Positions 1-10,631 of a DNA stretch of 64,000 bases are shown piece after piece. The stretch spans positions 1-64,000 of the forward strand of contig NZ_ABCS01000023.1 in the NCBI RefSeq assembly GCF_000170895.1, written 5' to 3'. The stretch comes from Plesiocystis pacifica SIR-1 (GTDB lineage: Bacteria; Myxococcota_A; Polyangia; Nannocystales; Nannocystaceae). Numbering within the stretch: position 1 is the first letter of the stretch; every line of letters starts with the position of its first letter. Below the pieces are notes generated by a model. The model worked only from the letters and a program-made list of their open reading frames with translations. It did no database searches and had not been told where the DNA came from. The translations under genes were made by a program, and so were the position numbers.

Positions 1-1
1 G

Positions 2-196
2 CGCTTTTTCATCGTCACCCGCGACGGCGAGGCGCCCAGCGTCGCCGAGGTCCTGAAGGCCGCCGAGGTCCTCGCCGGTAGCCCCGACGCGCGCACGGCC
101 GAGCTGGGGCTCGCGGGCGAAGGCTGGCAACAAGAAGACCTGTTGCTCGAGAAAGGGCAGGGCGCCCTCGCGCCCGCCGGAGGTCCGCAATTATGA
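2..196 (+). CDS. C-terminal fragment of an unidentified protein
   Basis: An open frame enters from the left edge and ends at TGA 194-196. The 64 visible residues begin RFFIVTRDGEAPSVAEVL and end in PAGGPQL. The stop overlaps the ATG of the caspase gene (ATGA at 193-196), so the two are very probably co-transcribed and translationally coupled. The fragment is too short to place in a family. In myxobacteria the gene before this kind of caspase protein is often a DUF4384-type or anti-sigma-like membrane protein, but that is only a suggestion here. Confidence 0.7.
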   Translation, partial: RFFIVTRDGEAPSVAEVLKAAEVLAGSPDARTAELGLAGEGWQQEDLLLEKGQGALAPAGGPQL

Positions 197-2439
197 CCCG
201 CACACGCGCGCGTGTTCGACGTCCGAGCTTCGCCTCTCTCACGGGGGCGGGGCTGGGCGTCGTTTCGGCGGTCGTCGCGGTCGTCTCCCTCGGGGCCCCG
301 CAGCTCGCCCGCGCGGGCCAACCAGGGCTGGTCCAGGACGCCGTCGAGGACACGCTGGCGGACTCCCTCCAGGCGGACTCGGACGCCTCCGTGCGCCGCT
401 ACGCCCTGTTCGTCGGGGCCAACGACGGCGGGGTCGAGCGCGAGCGCCTGCTCTACGCCGTCAGCGACGTCCAGGCCATGGCCAAGGCGCTGTCCGACCT
501 CGGCGGGCTGGCGTCGAGCGACCGGATCATCCTCGAAGACCCGACCGCGGCGGACCTCGAGCGGGGTTTTCAGGCCATCGCCGAGCGCATCGCGGCCAGC
601 CGCCGCGCCGGGGAGCGGGTCCAGTTCGTGTTCTACTACTCGGGCCACAGCGACGAGACCGGGCTGCTGCTCGGGGGCGTGCACGTCGACTACAAGTCCC
701 TGCGCGCGGCCATCGATCGGGTGCCGGCGGACGTGCGCATCGGCGTGCTCGACTCGTGCTCGAGCGGCGCCTTCACCCGCTTCAAGGGCGGTCGCAAGCG
801 GGCGCCCTTTTTGGTCGGGACCGTGGCCGAGGTCCAGGGCCACGCCTACCTGACCTCGAGCTCCGCCGACGAGGCGGCCCAGGAGAGCGACCGCATCGGC
901 GGCTCCTTCTTCACTCACTTCCTAGTCACGGGCCTGCGCGGGGCCGCGGACGCCGACGGCGATCGCCGGGTGACCCTCGACGAGGCCTACCGCTTCGCCT
1001 TCGACGAGACCCTCGCGCGCACGGAGACCACCGCGGGCGGGCCGCAGCACGCCGCCTACGACATCGAGCTCGCGGGCACCGGCGACCTGGTCATGACCGA
1101 CCTGCGCACGACCACGGCTCGCCTCGAGATCGCCGCGCCGGTCCACGGCCGCATCTACGTCCGCGATCGCCGGGGCAAGCTGGCCGCGGAGCTGTTCAAG
1201 GCCCGGGGCAGCGCCGCGCTGACCCTCGCCCTCGAGCCGGGGGACTACTCGGTGACCATCGACGACGGCCAGACCCTGAGCCGCGCGGAGGTGTCCGTGC
1301 GCGCCGGTCGGCCCGGAGAGCTCGCCCTCGAGGGCGTCGAGGACATCCCCGTCGAGGGCACGCGCTCCCGAGGCTCGGGCTTCTTCGGCCGCGAGGGCCA
1401 GAGCGGGCCCAAGACCCACGTGCCCTTCAACCTCGGCGCGGGACCCAAGAGCGAGCTCAACGCGGCCTTCGAGGGCCCGATCCGCAACAACCTCTCGCTG
1501 TCCGTGGGCGTGACCGACGTGGCCGTGGTCCAGGGCATGCAAGCGGCGCTGGGCATGGCCCGGACCCGCGAGCCGAGCTACGGGCTGCAAGCGGGCGTGG
1601 GCGCGGCGGTGGCCGGCGAGCTCACGGGGGCCCAGGTCGCGCTGGGCTACACCCAGGCCCAGGTGATCCGGGGGCTGCAAGAGGGCACGGTCAGCGTGGC
1701 CACCGAGCGCGTCGACGGGGTCCAGGCCGGGCTGGTCAGCTACGCCGGGGAGGTCCGGGGCGTGCAGGTCGGGCTGGTGTCCGTGGCGGGGCAGGGGACG
1801 GGCCTGCAGGGCGGGCTGGTCAACGTGACCCGCGGCGAGCACGAGGGCGTGCAGATCGGCCTCATCAACTACGCCGACGAAGCCGACGTGTCCCTGGGCC
1901 TCATCCCCTACACCAAAAAGGGCGGGGTGTGGCTCGACGTCTACACCAGCGACACCCAGGTGGTGAACCTCGCCCTGCGCCTGCGCGCGCGCAAGAGCTA
2001 CACCTTCTTCGGCGCCGGCGTGCACCCCCTCGGGGACGACGCGGCGACCGATCCCGCGGCCCAGCGATCGCAGTCGTGGAGCGTGGCCATGGGCTTCGGC
2101 GGCCCCTTGCTGTGGCGCCGGTGGGTGTCCGTGGAGCTCGACAACGCCGTCGGGGCGGTGTTCGCCGGCCTCGAGGGCTCACCGGAGTCGGTCTACTTCC
2201 TGGACACGCTGCGCCTGAGCGTCGCCTTCCGGCCCGCGCGGCACTTCGCGATCTGGGCGGCCCCGACCCTCAACCTGATGATCGGCCCGGCCTCCGCGGA
2301 GGGGCAGGGGGACTTTCGCCCGGGCTACGGCTGGTCCAACACGGTGCTGACCACGCCCGCGAGCACCACCAACCCGACGGCCAGCCCCGGGACGCGCATC
2401 GACTACTGGCCCGGATTCGCCGTCGGCTTCGAGTTTTGA
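193..2439 (+). CDS. Caspase-family (peptidase C14) protein with C-terminal surface-repeat barrel-like domain
   Basis: 748 residues. The N-terminus is signal-peptide-like, with a possible cleavage after ARA near residue 41. A caspase-like domain follows (about 70-280): catalytic His152 sits in YYSGHSDE and catalytic Cys189 in LDSCSSG. A Dx[DN]xD calcium-loop-like stretch (DADGDRRVTLDEAY) closes the domain, as in other bacterial metacaspase relatives. Residues about 446-575 hold repeated G-(V/L)-Q-x-G-L-(V/I)-(S/N) units resembling the LA_2272-type surface repeat, followed by strand-rich sequence ending in an aromatic Phe, as outer-membrane barrels do. I infer an exported protease-like protein, perhaps with its own membrane anchor. 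The ATG overlaps the upstream stop. Substrate and role are unknown. Confidence 0.85.
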   Translation: MTRTRARVRRPSFASLTGAGLGVVSAVVAVVSLGAPQLARAGQPGLVQDAVEDTLADSLQADSDASVRRYALFVGANDGGVERERLLYAVSDVQAMAKALSDLGGLASSDRIILEDPTAADLERGFQAIAERIAASRRAGERVQFVFYYSGHSDETGLLLGGVHVDYKSLRAAIDRVPADVRIGVLDSCSSGAFTRFKGGRKRAPFLVGTVAEVQGHAYLTSSSADEAAQESDRIGGSFFTHFLVTGLRGAADADGDRRVTLDEAYRFAFDETLARTETTAGGPQHAAYDIELAGTGDLVMTDLRTTTARLEIAAPVHGRIYVRDRRGKLAAELFKARGSAALTLALEPGDYSVTIDDGQTLSRAEVSVRAGRPGELALEGVEDIPVEGTRSRGSGFFGREGQSGPKTHVPFNLGAGPKSELNAAFEGPIRNNLSLSVGVTDVAVVQGMQAALGMARTREPSYGLQAGVGAAVAGELTGAQVALGYTQAQVIRGLQEGTVSVATERVDGVQAGLVSYAGEVRGVQVGLVSVAGQGTGLQGGLVNVTRGEHEGVQIGLINYADEADVSLGLIPYTKKGGVWLDVYTSDTQVVNLALRLRARKSYTFFGAGVHPLGDDAATDPAAQRSQSWSVAMGFGGPLLWRRWVSVELDNAVGAVFAGLEGSPESVYFLDTLRLSVAFRPARHFAIWAAPTLNLMIGPASAEGQGDFRPGYGWSNTVLTTPASTTNPTASPGTRIDYWPGFAVGFEF

Positions 2440-2473
2440 CCCCGGCCCCAAAGCCGCGCTAACACCCCCGGAC

Positions 2474-3238
2474 ATGAGCAGGGGCGAGCAGACGCGGCGG
2501 GTGGCTTTCTTGGGCGCGACCAAGGGCATGGGGCGGGCCCTGGCCCGGCAGATGGCGGCGCGCGGCGATCGTCTGGTGCTCCTGGGTCGCTCGCCCGACG
2601 AGCTCGCGGCCTCGGCCAGCGATCTGCAGCAGCGCTCGCCCGACGCCAGCGCGAGCGTCTCGACCGCGCCCTGCGATCTGGCCGATCCGAGCAGCTTTGG
2701 CCCGGCCCTCGACGCGGCCATCGAGGCCCTCGGCGAGATCGACTGCGTCGTCGTCACCGCAGGCGCGTTCGGGACCCAAGAGCAGCTCGAGGCCGACTTT
2801 GATCGCGCGCTCCAGGTCGTGACCCTCAACTTCGCCAACACCGTCGGCTTTTGCGAGCAGGCCCGGGTTCGCCTGCTCGCCCGCGGCGGCGGGACGCTGT
2901 GCGTGTTCAGCTCGGTCGCGGGCGATCGCGGGCGCAAGCCCGTGGTGATCTACGGCGCGAGCAAGGCGGGGCTCTCGGCCTACCTCGAGGGCCTCGACCA
3001 CAAGTTCCGCGGCGAGGGCCTCGAGACCGTGTGCGTCAAGCCGGGCTTCGTGAAGACCGGGATGACCGCGGGGCTGAAACCGCCCCCCTTCGCCGGCGAG
3101 CCGGACGCGGTCGCCGCGCGGGTGCTCCGGGCCATCGACCGAGGGACGCCGGTCGTCTACGCGCCGTGGATCTGGCGCTGGATCTTGCTGGTCATCCGGA
3201 GCCTGCCCCGCTTCGTCATGCGCAAGATCGGGTTCTAA
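2474..3238 (+). CDS. Short-chain dehydrogenase/reductase (SDR)
   Basis: 254 residues, typical for a classical SDR. The Rossmann nucleotide-binding motif is GATKGMG (residues 14-20), and the catalytic set is Ser147, Tyr160 and Lys164 (YGASK). The C-terminus ends in a hydrophobic stretch, IWRWILLVIRSLPRF, suggesting membrane association. The overall length and hydrophobic tail recall DprE2-like polyprenyl-sugar reductases, but no substrate can be assigned. It starts 34 bases after the caspase gene on the same strand and may be cotranscribed. Reaction expected: NAD(P)H-dependent oxidation or reduction of an alcohol/ketone. Confidence 0.9.
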   Translation: MSRGEQTRRVAFLGATKGMGRALARQMAARGDRLVLLGRSPDELAASASDLQQRSPDASASVSTAPCDLADPSSFGPALDAAIEALGEIDCVVVTAGAFGTQEQLEADFDRALQVVTLNFANTVGFCEQARVRLLARGGGTLCVFSSVAGDRGRKPVVIYGASKAGLSAYLEGLDHKFRGEGLETVCVKPGFVKTGMTAGLKPPPFAGEPDAVAARVLRAIDRGTPVVYAPWIWRWILLVIRSLPRFVMRKIGF

Positions 3239-3300
3239 ACCCGTTCTCGGCGGTCCAGCCAGGCCGGGGGAGGGCAGCGGCGTCGAGGGGAGTCCCCTGA

Positions 3301-3306
3301 TAGGCT
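3301..3306 (+). promoter_or_regulatory. -10-like TAGGCT next to a GTG start
   Basis: TAGGCT ends 9 bases before the GTG of the zinc-ribbon gene, leaving no room for a usual Shine-Dalgarno. This fits a near-leaderless transcript. No -35 consensus is visible 17-18 bases upstream. Confidence 0.4.
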
Positions 3307-3315
3307 CTGGTTTCG

Positions 3316-3915
3316 GTGCGCATCATCCCCAAACGCAAGCGGTGCCGTGCGTGTGGATCGGACCTGCTCGAGTTTTTGTCGCCCGGCGGCGAGGCGTGGG
3401 AGTGCGGCGCCTGTGGCCTGGCCGGGGGGCGGGAGCTCGTCCGGGTGCGTTGGGATCAGCTGCGCGCGGGCGGCTTCGCGGGGCTGCGCGCGGCGGTCCT
3501 CGACAGCGACACCGTGGCCACGGAGCTGGTCCGCTGGCGAACGGCGATCAACGCCCTGCGCCGGGCGCAGATGCTGTTGCTGATGCTGCGCTGGGCCCTC
3601 GACGGTGAGCGCGGCGAGGAGCCGCGGGTGTTCTCCGTGCGCCTGTCCGTGCTGGTGTGGAGCAGCAAGTGCCTGCGCGAGGCGGCCATCGAGCTCGGCG
3701 GCTGGCTCTACGTGTCCCCCGACGAGCGCTGGGACCTGTTCGAGTTCGAGGCCTGCCTCGACCACGATCTGCGCGTGCTGACCGGCGAGGCCGCGAGCGT
3801 GTTCGCCTCGAACGCGACCTACCTCGAGGCCCTCGTCGAGCGTCACCTCGCCAGCGTGCAGATGCTCGTCGAGCGCAGCGAGCACCTGGCTCGCCCGCCC
3901 CGACCGCTGGGTTGA
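3316..3915 (+). CDS. Zinc-ribbon-containing protein of unknown function
   Basis: 199 residues, GTG start. The N-terminus has four cysteines in CxxC...CxxC arrangement (Cys10, Cys13, Cys30, Cys33), a rubredoxin-like zinc ribbon. The remainder (about 60-190) is predicted helical with several Leu-rich stretches and no recognised catalytic motif. It sits alone between an SDR gene and a convergent FMN reductase. The GTG start is supported by the CxxC motif beginning only ten residues in and by a -10-like hexamer directly upstream. Function not recognised. Confidence 0.7.
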   Translation: MRIIPKRKRCRACGSDLLEFLSPGGEAWECGACGLAGGRELVRVRWDQLRAGGFAGLRAAVLDSDTVATELVRWRTAINALRRAQMLLLMLRWALDGERGEEPRVFSVRLSVLVWSSKCLREAAIELGGWLYVSPDERWDLFEFEACLDHDLRVLTGEAASVFASNATYLEALVERHLASVQMLVERSEHLARPPRPLG

Positions 3916-3932
3916 GCTGGGTTGAGGCCCTC

Positions 3933-4520
3933 TCAGTGAAGCCCAGCGACGCCCGCGGCGACGCCTTCGCAGCCCCGGGCGGTCTCGAAGGCCTGGCCGA
4001 TCGCGGCCGCGTAGCGGGCGACGTCGTGGCCGATGCGCTCGACCCGTTCGCGGATCTTGTCGTCCGCGAGCTCGCCGTCGACGTAGGCGGCCCGGCTGGC
4101 GCAGGCGTGGAAGGGCAGGACGAAGCCGTGGCACCACTGGAAGCAGGTCTTGACCGCGGTGATCGACATGTCCCCGGTGCCGCCGCCGGTCGTGGCGAGC
4201 ACGCCTGCGAACTTGCCGGCGAGCTCCGGGTAGAGGTAGTCGAACCAGTTCTTGAGCGCGCCGCTCATGCTGCCGTGGTACTCGGGCGTGCCGAGGATGA
4301 AGCCGTCGGCCCACGCCGCGCTCTCGCGGACCTCCCGGACCGAGGCGAGGCTGCCCTGGGCCTCGTCGCCGAACACCATCACGGGGAGCTCGAGGCGGTC
4401 GAGGTGGAGGGTGCGGACTTCGGCACCAGCGGACTCGGCGGCCGCGCCAGCGAGGGCCACGAGGGACTCGAGTCGGAGGTCTTTGCGGCTCGAGCCACAG
4501 ACCGCGAGAATCTTGGGCAT
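3933..4520 (-). CDS. NADPH-dependent FMN reductase family protein
   Basis: 195 residues, flavodoxin-like fold. The phosphate-binding loop CGSSRKDL is at residues 8-15. GTPEYHGSMSGALKNWFDY in the middle is the signature of the NAD(P)H-dependent FMN reductase/quinone reductase family (PF03358), and the following TTGGGTGD fits the second FMN-contacting loop. Such enzymes reduce FMN, quinones, azo dyes or chromate with NAD(P)H in the cytoplasm. Three Cys near the middle (KTCFQWCHG...HACAS) are unusual. The gene is convergent with the zinc-ribbon gene (17-base gap) and is followed by no obvious partner. Confidence 0.88.
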   Translation of the reverse strand: MPKILAVCGSSRKDLRLESLVALAGAAAESAGAEVRTLHLDRLELPVMVFGDEAQGSLASVREVRESAAWADGFILGTPEYHGSMSGALKNWFDYLYPELAGKFAGVLATTGGGTGDMSITAVKTCFQWCHGFVLPFHACASRAAYVDGELADDKIRERVERIGHDVARYAAAIGQAFETARGCEGVAAGVAGLH

Positions 4521-4646
4521 GGCGGTGGTGTAGCCGCGGGCTCGCGCCCTGGCAACGGTCCCCCGGGTGGGGTCGCGGGGCTGGTGGTCCTGCGGGGCCC
4601 GTCCCCCGAGCCGAACGTCGTGTACCGGGCGCCAGCGCGCGCTGCC

Positions 4647-4675
4647 TTGAGCTGTGGGGGCAGATCGGGTAGCTC
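4647..4675 (+). promoter_or_regulatory. Putative sigma70-type promoter of the MscS gene
   Basis: TTGAGC (4647-4652), a 17-base spacer, then TAGCTC (4670-4675). It lies 18 bases before the ATG, and a GGAG Shine-Dalgarno sits between. Confidence 0.4.
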
Positions 4676-4693
4676 AAGCCGCCGGAGCCCCCG

Positions 4694-5806
4694 ATGGCCG
4701 ACTTTCTCGCAACCACGATCTACGCCGCCCTGACCGTCGGCGATCTCGCCGCCATCCTCGGCGTGCTCCTGGCTGGCTCGTTCATCGCGTGGGTCGTCGG
4801 CCGGCTGATCGCCCGGCGGGCCGCGAAGCTGACCGAGGCCAAGGAGGAGAGCTGGCGCGGCGCGGTGCTCGACGCCTTCGACGGGCCGCTGCGCCTGTCC
4901 ATCTTCGTCACCGCGGTGTGGGTCGCCTACCTGATGCTGACGGGGCAGGCCGTGGTCAAGGGCCTGCAGAGCACGACCTTCATGGCCACGCAGCTGCCCT
5001 TTGCGATGTGGTTCGGCGTGCGCCTGGCCCGGGGCTGGACGGCGATCTGGTCGCAGCGCGCCGAGGAGACCGAGGGCACCTTCGACGATCAGCTGGTCCC
5101 CGTGGTCCGGACCCTGGCGACGCTGAGCATCGTGATCCTCGGCATCGTCTTGTTCTTGCAGAACATGGGCTACGCCGTGGGCTCGCTGCTCGCCGGCCTG
5201 GGCATCGGCGGCGCCGCGATCGCGCTCGCGTCCAAGGACACCATCGCCAACCTGTTCGGCTCGATCGTGATCTTCGTCGACCGACCCTTCCAGGTCGGCG
5301 ACTGGGTCGAGATCGGCGCCCAGGAGGGCACCGTCGAGGCCGTGGGCCTGCGGGTGACGCGGATCCGGACCTTCGCCAACTCGCTGATCACCGTGCCCAA
5401 CTCGCAGCTGACGACCACCGCGATCAACAACTGGTCGCGCATGCGCAAGCGTCGGATCAAGCTGACGATCGGGCTGACCTACGACGCCAGCCCGGCGCAG
5501 ATCCAGGCCGCGGTCCGGGCCATCCGCGAGGTCCTCGACACCGACGAGCGCATCTCCCAGGACTTCAAGCTGGTCAACTTCACCAACTTCGGGGCGAGCA
5601 GCCTGGACATCTTCGTCTACGCCTTCACCCTGACCACGCGCTGGGACGAGTACATGCAGATCCGCGAGGACATCCTGCTCGAGTTCATGCGCCGCATCGA
5701 GGCCCTGGGCCTGAGCTTCGCGTTCCCGAGCCAGAGCATCTACGTCGAGTCGCTGCCGGAGCCCACGCAGGCCCCGGAGTCGATGGGGCGCCAGCTGCCG
5801 CTGTGA
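4694..5806 (+). CDS. Small-conductance mechanosensitive channel (MscS family)
   Basis: 370 residues. Three to four hydrophobic segments precede the MscS pore helix: Gly/Ala-rich LAGLGIGGAAIALASKD, followed directly by NLFGSIVIFVDRPFQVGDW, the hallmark of the MscS beta domain junction. The cytoplasmic alpha-beta domain continues to about residue 355 and ends SIYVESLPEP. Family role: stretch-gated release of solutes on hypo-osmotic shock, heptameric in the inner membrane. The ATG has a GGAG at 4683-4686. The gene stands alone, between a divergent reductase and a lipoprotein. Confidence 0.93.
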   Translation: MADFLATTIYAALTVGDLAAILGVLLAGSFIAWVVGRLIARRAAKLTEAKEESWRGAVLDAFDGPLRLSIFVTAVWVAYLMLTGQAVVKGLQSTTFMATQLPFAMWFGVRLARGWTAIWSQRAEETEGTFDDQLVPVVRTLATLSIVILGIVLFLQNMGYAVGSLLAGLGIGGAAIALASKDTIANLFGSIVIFVDRPFQVGDWVEIGAQEGTVEAVGLRVTRIRTFANSLITVPNSQLTTTAINNWSRMRKRRIKLTIGLTYDASPAQIQAAVRAIREVLDTDERISQDFKLVNFTNFGASSLDIFVYAFTLTTRWDEYMQIREDILLEFMRRIEALGLSFAFPSQSIYVESLPEPTQAPESMGRQLPL

Positions 5807-5850
5807 GGCCGTGAAATAGGCGCGCGCCCACGGGCGTCGTCGACACGCCC

Positions 5851-6663
5851 ATGCAGCACGCTCTGAGCCGCTCATCGATCGTCCTGGCCGCTGCAGCCTC
5901 ACTCGCAGCGTGCTCCCCCCGGGTTGCGACGCCGGACTCTGCGGCGGCGCGAGCCCCCGAAGCCTCGCGGGAGCCGACGACGCAGCGGGTACGCGCCGAA
6001 GCGCCCCCGCCGGGGGTCTTCGTTTCCGCTGGCAGCTGCCCGGACGTCACCCCCAAGCTCAGCGAGACCGTCTCGGACGACCTGCGCGTCGAGCTGAGCG
6101 AGGAAGAAGGCGAGGCGCTGCGCGAGCTCTTTTTGCGCTGGATCTACGACCCGAGCCTGATCGCGCCGAGCGAGCGCGGGCTGATGCGCGCCCATGGTCA
6201 CCTCGACGACGGCATCGGGGACGAGCCGGGGGCCCTCCCGACCAGCGAGGTCTACTGCGGAGAGCCTGCGAAGGTCACGGCCCGAGGGCTGAGCGACGCC
6301 TTTTACGACACGCTGAGCGGCGGCGAGTTCGGGGCCCCGGGGGAGATCCAGGGCCTGCTGAACCTCCGCTGCGACGGGAACCTGTGCTGCTCCTCGAGCC
6401 TGAGCGAGTACCACGTGGCCCGAGGGGTGATCTTCGAGCCCAGCGAGGACGGCTGGCGCGTGCGCGCGGCTCACATCGCCTCCGACGACGCGACCTTGGG
6501 CTCCGAGTTCGTCGAGCGGGGCTACGAAGAGACGCGAGAGCGCTTCGCGAGCATGATGAAGCGGCACGCGTGCAGGCCGGGGGGCGAGCCGCGGCCGGCG
6601 AGGCTGTGCGAGAGCGCGGGCGTGTTTTGCTACGGCCCCGTCGGCGCGCGGGAGTCCGACTAG
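5851..6663 (+). CDS. Putative lipoprotein of unknown function
   Basis: 270 residues. A lipoprotein signal peptide is clear: a hydrophobic run, SSIVLAAAASLAAC, with the lipobox Cys near residue 21, then a Pro/Ala/Thr-rich linker to about residue 55. The mature part contains several Cys, including CDGNLCCSSS around residue 180, which would form disulfides outside the cytoplasm. No family was recognised. The stop codon overlaps by four bases the stop of the convergent hutH gene. Confidence 0.75.
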   Translation: MQHALSRSSIVLAAAASLAACSPRVATPDSAAARAPEASREPTTQRVRAEAPPPGVFVSAGSCPDVTPKLSETVSDDLRVELSEEEGEALRELFLRWIYDPSLIAPSERGLMRAHGHLDDGIGDEPGALPTSEVYCGEPAKVTARGLSDAFYDTLSGGEFGAPGEIQGLLNLRCDGNLCCSSSLSEYHVARGVIFEPSEDGWRVRAAHIASDDATLGSEFVERGYEETRERFASMMKRHACRPGGEPRPARLCESAGVFCYGPVGARESD

Positions 6664-8222
6664 CGCAGGGCCACGTCGGCGGCCTGGCGCAGCTCGCCGC
6701 GGACGATGGCCCCGGCGAGGGCCTCGAACTCGTTGGCCATGCTGCGGTCGCCGGTGAAGGGGGCGACGTACTCGCGGATGACGGCGTGGGCGGCCTGGAG
6801 GCGCTCGCTGGTCGGGTGCTCGCGCAGGTCGAGGGCGCGGGCGGCCGTGGCGGCCTCGATGGCGAACACCCTGGCGAGGTTGGCGACGACGGCCTCGAGC
6901 TTGCGCGCGGCGATGGGGCCCATGCTGACGTGGTCCTCCTTGCCCGCGGAGGTCGGGATCGTGTCGACGCAGGCGGGGAAGGACATCGCCTTGCTCTCGC
7001 TGGCCAGGGCGGCGGCGGTGACCTGGGCCATCATGAAGCCGCTCTCGAGCCCGGCGTCGGCGGCCAGGAAGGGGGGCAGGCCGCGGGAGCTGTCGGGGTT
7101 GCACAGGCGATCGAGGCGACGCTCGCTGATGGTCGCCAGGGTCGTCAGCGCCGCGGTCGCGTGGTCGGCCGGGAGCGCGACGGTGCCGGCGTGGAAGTTG
7201 CCCCCGCTGAGCACGTCGAAGCCCAGCTCGCCGTTGGCGTCGGGCTCGTCGCGCAAGAGCACGAGGGGGTTGTCGGTGAAGCTGTTGAGCTCGATCTCGA
7301 CGGTCTCGGCGACGTAGTGGATGGCCGAGCGCGCGGCCCCGTGGACCTGGGGCATGCAGCGCAGCGAGTAGGCGTCCTGGACCCGGCCGCAGTCGACGTG
7401 GGACTGGTTGAGGGCCGAGCCTTCGATGAGCCCGGCGATGAGCTCCGCGCTGCGTCGCTGGCCCGGGTGGGGCTTGCCGGCGTGGATCCGCGGGTCGCAG
7501 ATCCGCGTGGTCCCGAGCATCGCGTCGAGGCTCATGGCGCCGATGATGTCGGCGGCGAGCAGCAGCTCCCGGGCGTCGTGCATGGCCAGGGCCGTGACCG
7601 CGGTGGTCACCTGGGTGCCGTTGATGAGGCTCAGGCCCTCCTTGGCCTCGAGCTCGAGGGGCTCGAGGCCAGCGGCGCGCAGGCCCTCGCTGGCGGGCAT
7701 GCGCGCGCCCTGCCACAGGACCTCACCCTCGCCGATGACCGGGAGCGCGAGGTGGGCGAGGGGGGCCAGGTCTCCGCTCGCGCCGACGCTGCCCTGGCGG
7801 GGGACGACGGGCAGCAAGCCCGCGCTCAGCAGGGCGAGCAGGGCCTCGGGGACGGCCGGACGCACGCCCGAGGCCCCGAGCGCGAGGGTGTGCGCGCGGA
7901 GCATGAGCAGCGCCCGGACCACGTCGGCCTCGAACAGCGGGCCCACGCCGACGGCGTGGCTCCGCAGCAGGTTGCGCTGGAGCTCGCCGAGCTTGTCCGC
8001 GGGGATCTTGGTCTCGGACAGGGCGCCGAAGCCCGTGTTGACGCCGTAGATGGTCGCGCCCTCGGCGAGGGAGCGCTCGAGCAGGGCTCGGGTCTGGCCG
8101 AGCTCGGCACCGGCGCTCTCGGACAGGGCCACCTCGGCGCCCAAACGCGCGACCCGGTGGACCTCGTGGAGGTCGATGTGCCGGCCGACGGTGACGGGGG
8201 TCGAGGCGGAAGCCTGGTTCAT
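6660..8222 (-). CDS. hutH: Histidine ammonia-lyase
   Basis: 520 residues. The MIO cofactor triad Ala148-Ser149-Gly150 lies in GSVGASGDLAPLAHL, the diagnostic motif of aromatic amino acid lyases. The substrate-selectivity pair RSHAVG has the Ser-His typical of histidine rather than tyrosine or phenylalanine lyases. VNTGFGALS and SFTDNPLV are further family blocks. The enzyme deaminates L-histidine to urocanate and ammonia in the cytoplasm, the first step of histidine use. No hutU, hutI or hutC is adjacent; the only other hut-like gene here is the formylglutamate amidohydrolase-like gene at 50088-51173. TATTTC ends 6 bases before the ATG, a near-match to the leaderless pattern. The 3' end overlaps the convergent lipoprotein gene. 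Confidence 0.95.
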   Translation of the reverse strand: MNQASASTPVTVGRHIDLHEVHRVARLGAEVALSESAGAELGQTRALLERSLAEGATIYGVNTGFGALSETKIPADKLGELQRNLLRSHAVGVGPLFEADVVRALLMLRAHTLALGASGVRPAVPEALLALLSAGLLPVVPRQGSVGASGDLAPLAHLALPVIGEGEVLWQGARMPASEGLRAAGLEPLELEAKEGLSLINGTQVTTAVTALAMHDARELLLAADIIGAMSLDAMLGTTRICDPRIHAGKPHPGQRRSAELIAGLIEGSALNQSHVDCGRVQDAYSLRCMPQVHGAARSAIHYVAETVEIELNSFTDNPLVLLRDEPDANGELGFDVLSGGNFHAGTVALPADHATAALTTLATISERRLDRLCNPDSSRGLPPFLAADAGLESGFMMAQVTAAALASESKAMSFPACVDTIPTSAGKEDHVSMGPIAARKLEAVVANLARVFAIEAATAARALDLREHPTSERLQAAHAVIREYVAPFTGDRSMANEFEALAGAIVRGELRQAADVALR

Positions 8223-8407
8223 TCGGGCGAAATAGCACGGCGCTCTTGGGTGAAAAGCCGGGCGAGCTCACATGGCTTTCAGTTCTTGCCCTGGCGGGTG
8301 TGCGCAATCCGGCGGTCCCAGAGTGGGCCGCTGCGCGGGGGCGCTCGTGTTCCCACGAGGTGGAGTGGGCGGTCAGTCAGGGGGCTCGTCGGCGGGAGCG
8401 GACCGCG

Positions 8408-8437
8408 TTGACCGCCCGCCCAAGGCCCGTTTACGCT
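8408..8437 (+). promoter_or_regulatory. Putative promoter of a leaderless Ser/Thr kinase gene
   Basis: TTGACC (8408-8413), an 18-base spacer and TACGCT (8432-8437). The ATG at 8446 is 8 bases after the -10, so transcription should begin at or within about 2 bases of the start codon. Confidence 0.5.
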
Positions 8438-8445
8438 GGCAGCGA

Positions 8446-10419
<1,974 letters not shown>

Positions 10420-10597
10420 AGCGAGCCAGCGCGACTCACGGCCTCGGGCGTTCGGCCGCTGAGTGAAACTTCGAGCTCGCGCGTCTCATTGCTCCCAGGC
10501 CGAGGGCGAAAGCCGTCGCGTCTTTGCAGCGTCCTGGGGTGAACGAAGGCCCGGATCGGGAGACGGTCCCAGGGGCGCCCCCGAGCAGAAAATGCGG

Positions 10598-10603
10598 TAC
10601 GCT
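10598..10603 (+). promoter_or_regulatory. -10-like TACGCT upstream of the second kinase
   Basis: The same TACGCT hexamer seen before the first kinase lies 28 bases before the ATG at 10632, with GAAGGA as ribosome-binding site. No good -35 is visible. The rest of the 10420-10597 spacer shows no feature I can name. Confidence 0.3.
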
Positions 10604-10631
10604 GACCCGACTTCGAAGCGACGAAGGACTC

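Noticed and set aside
6660-8222. A histidine-use operon around hutH
   Set aside because: No hutU, hutI, hutC or permease is adjacent, and the hutG-like gene is 42 kb away.
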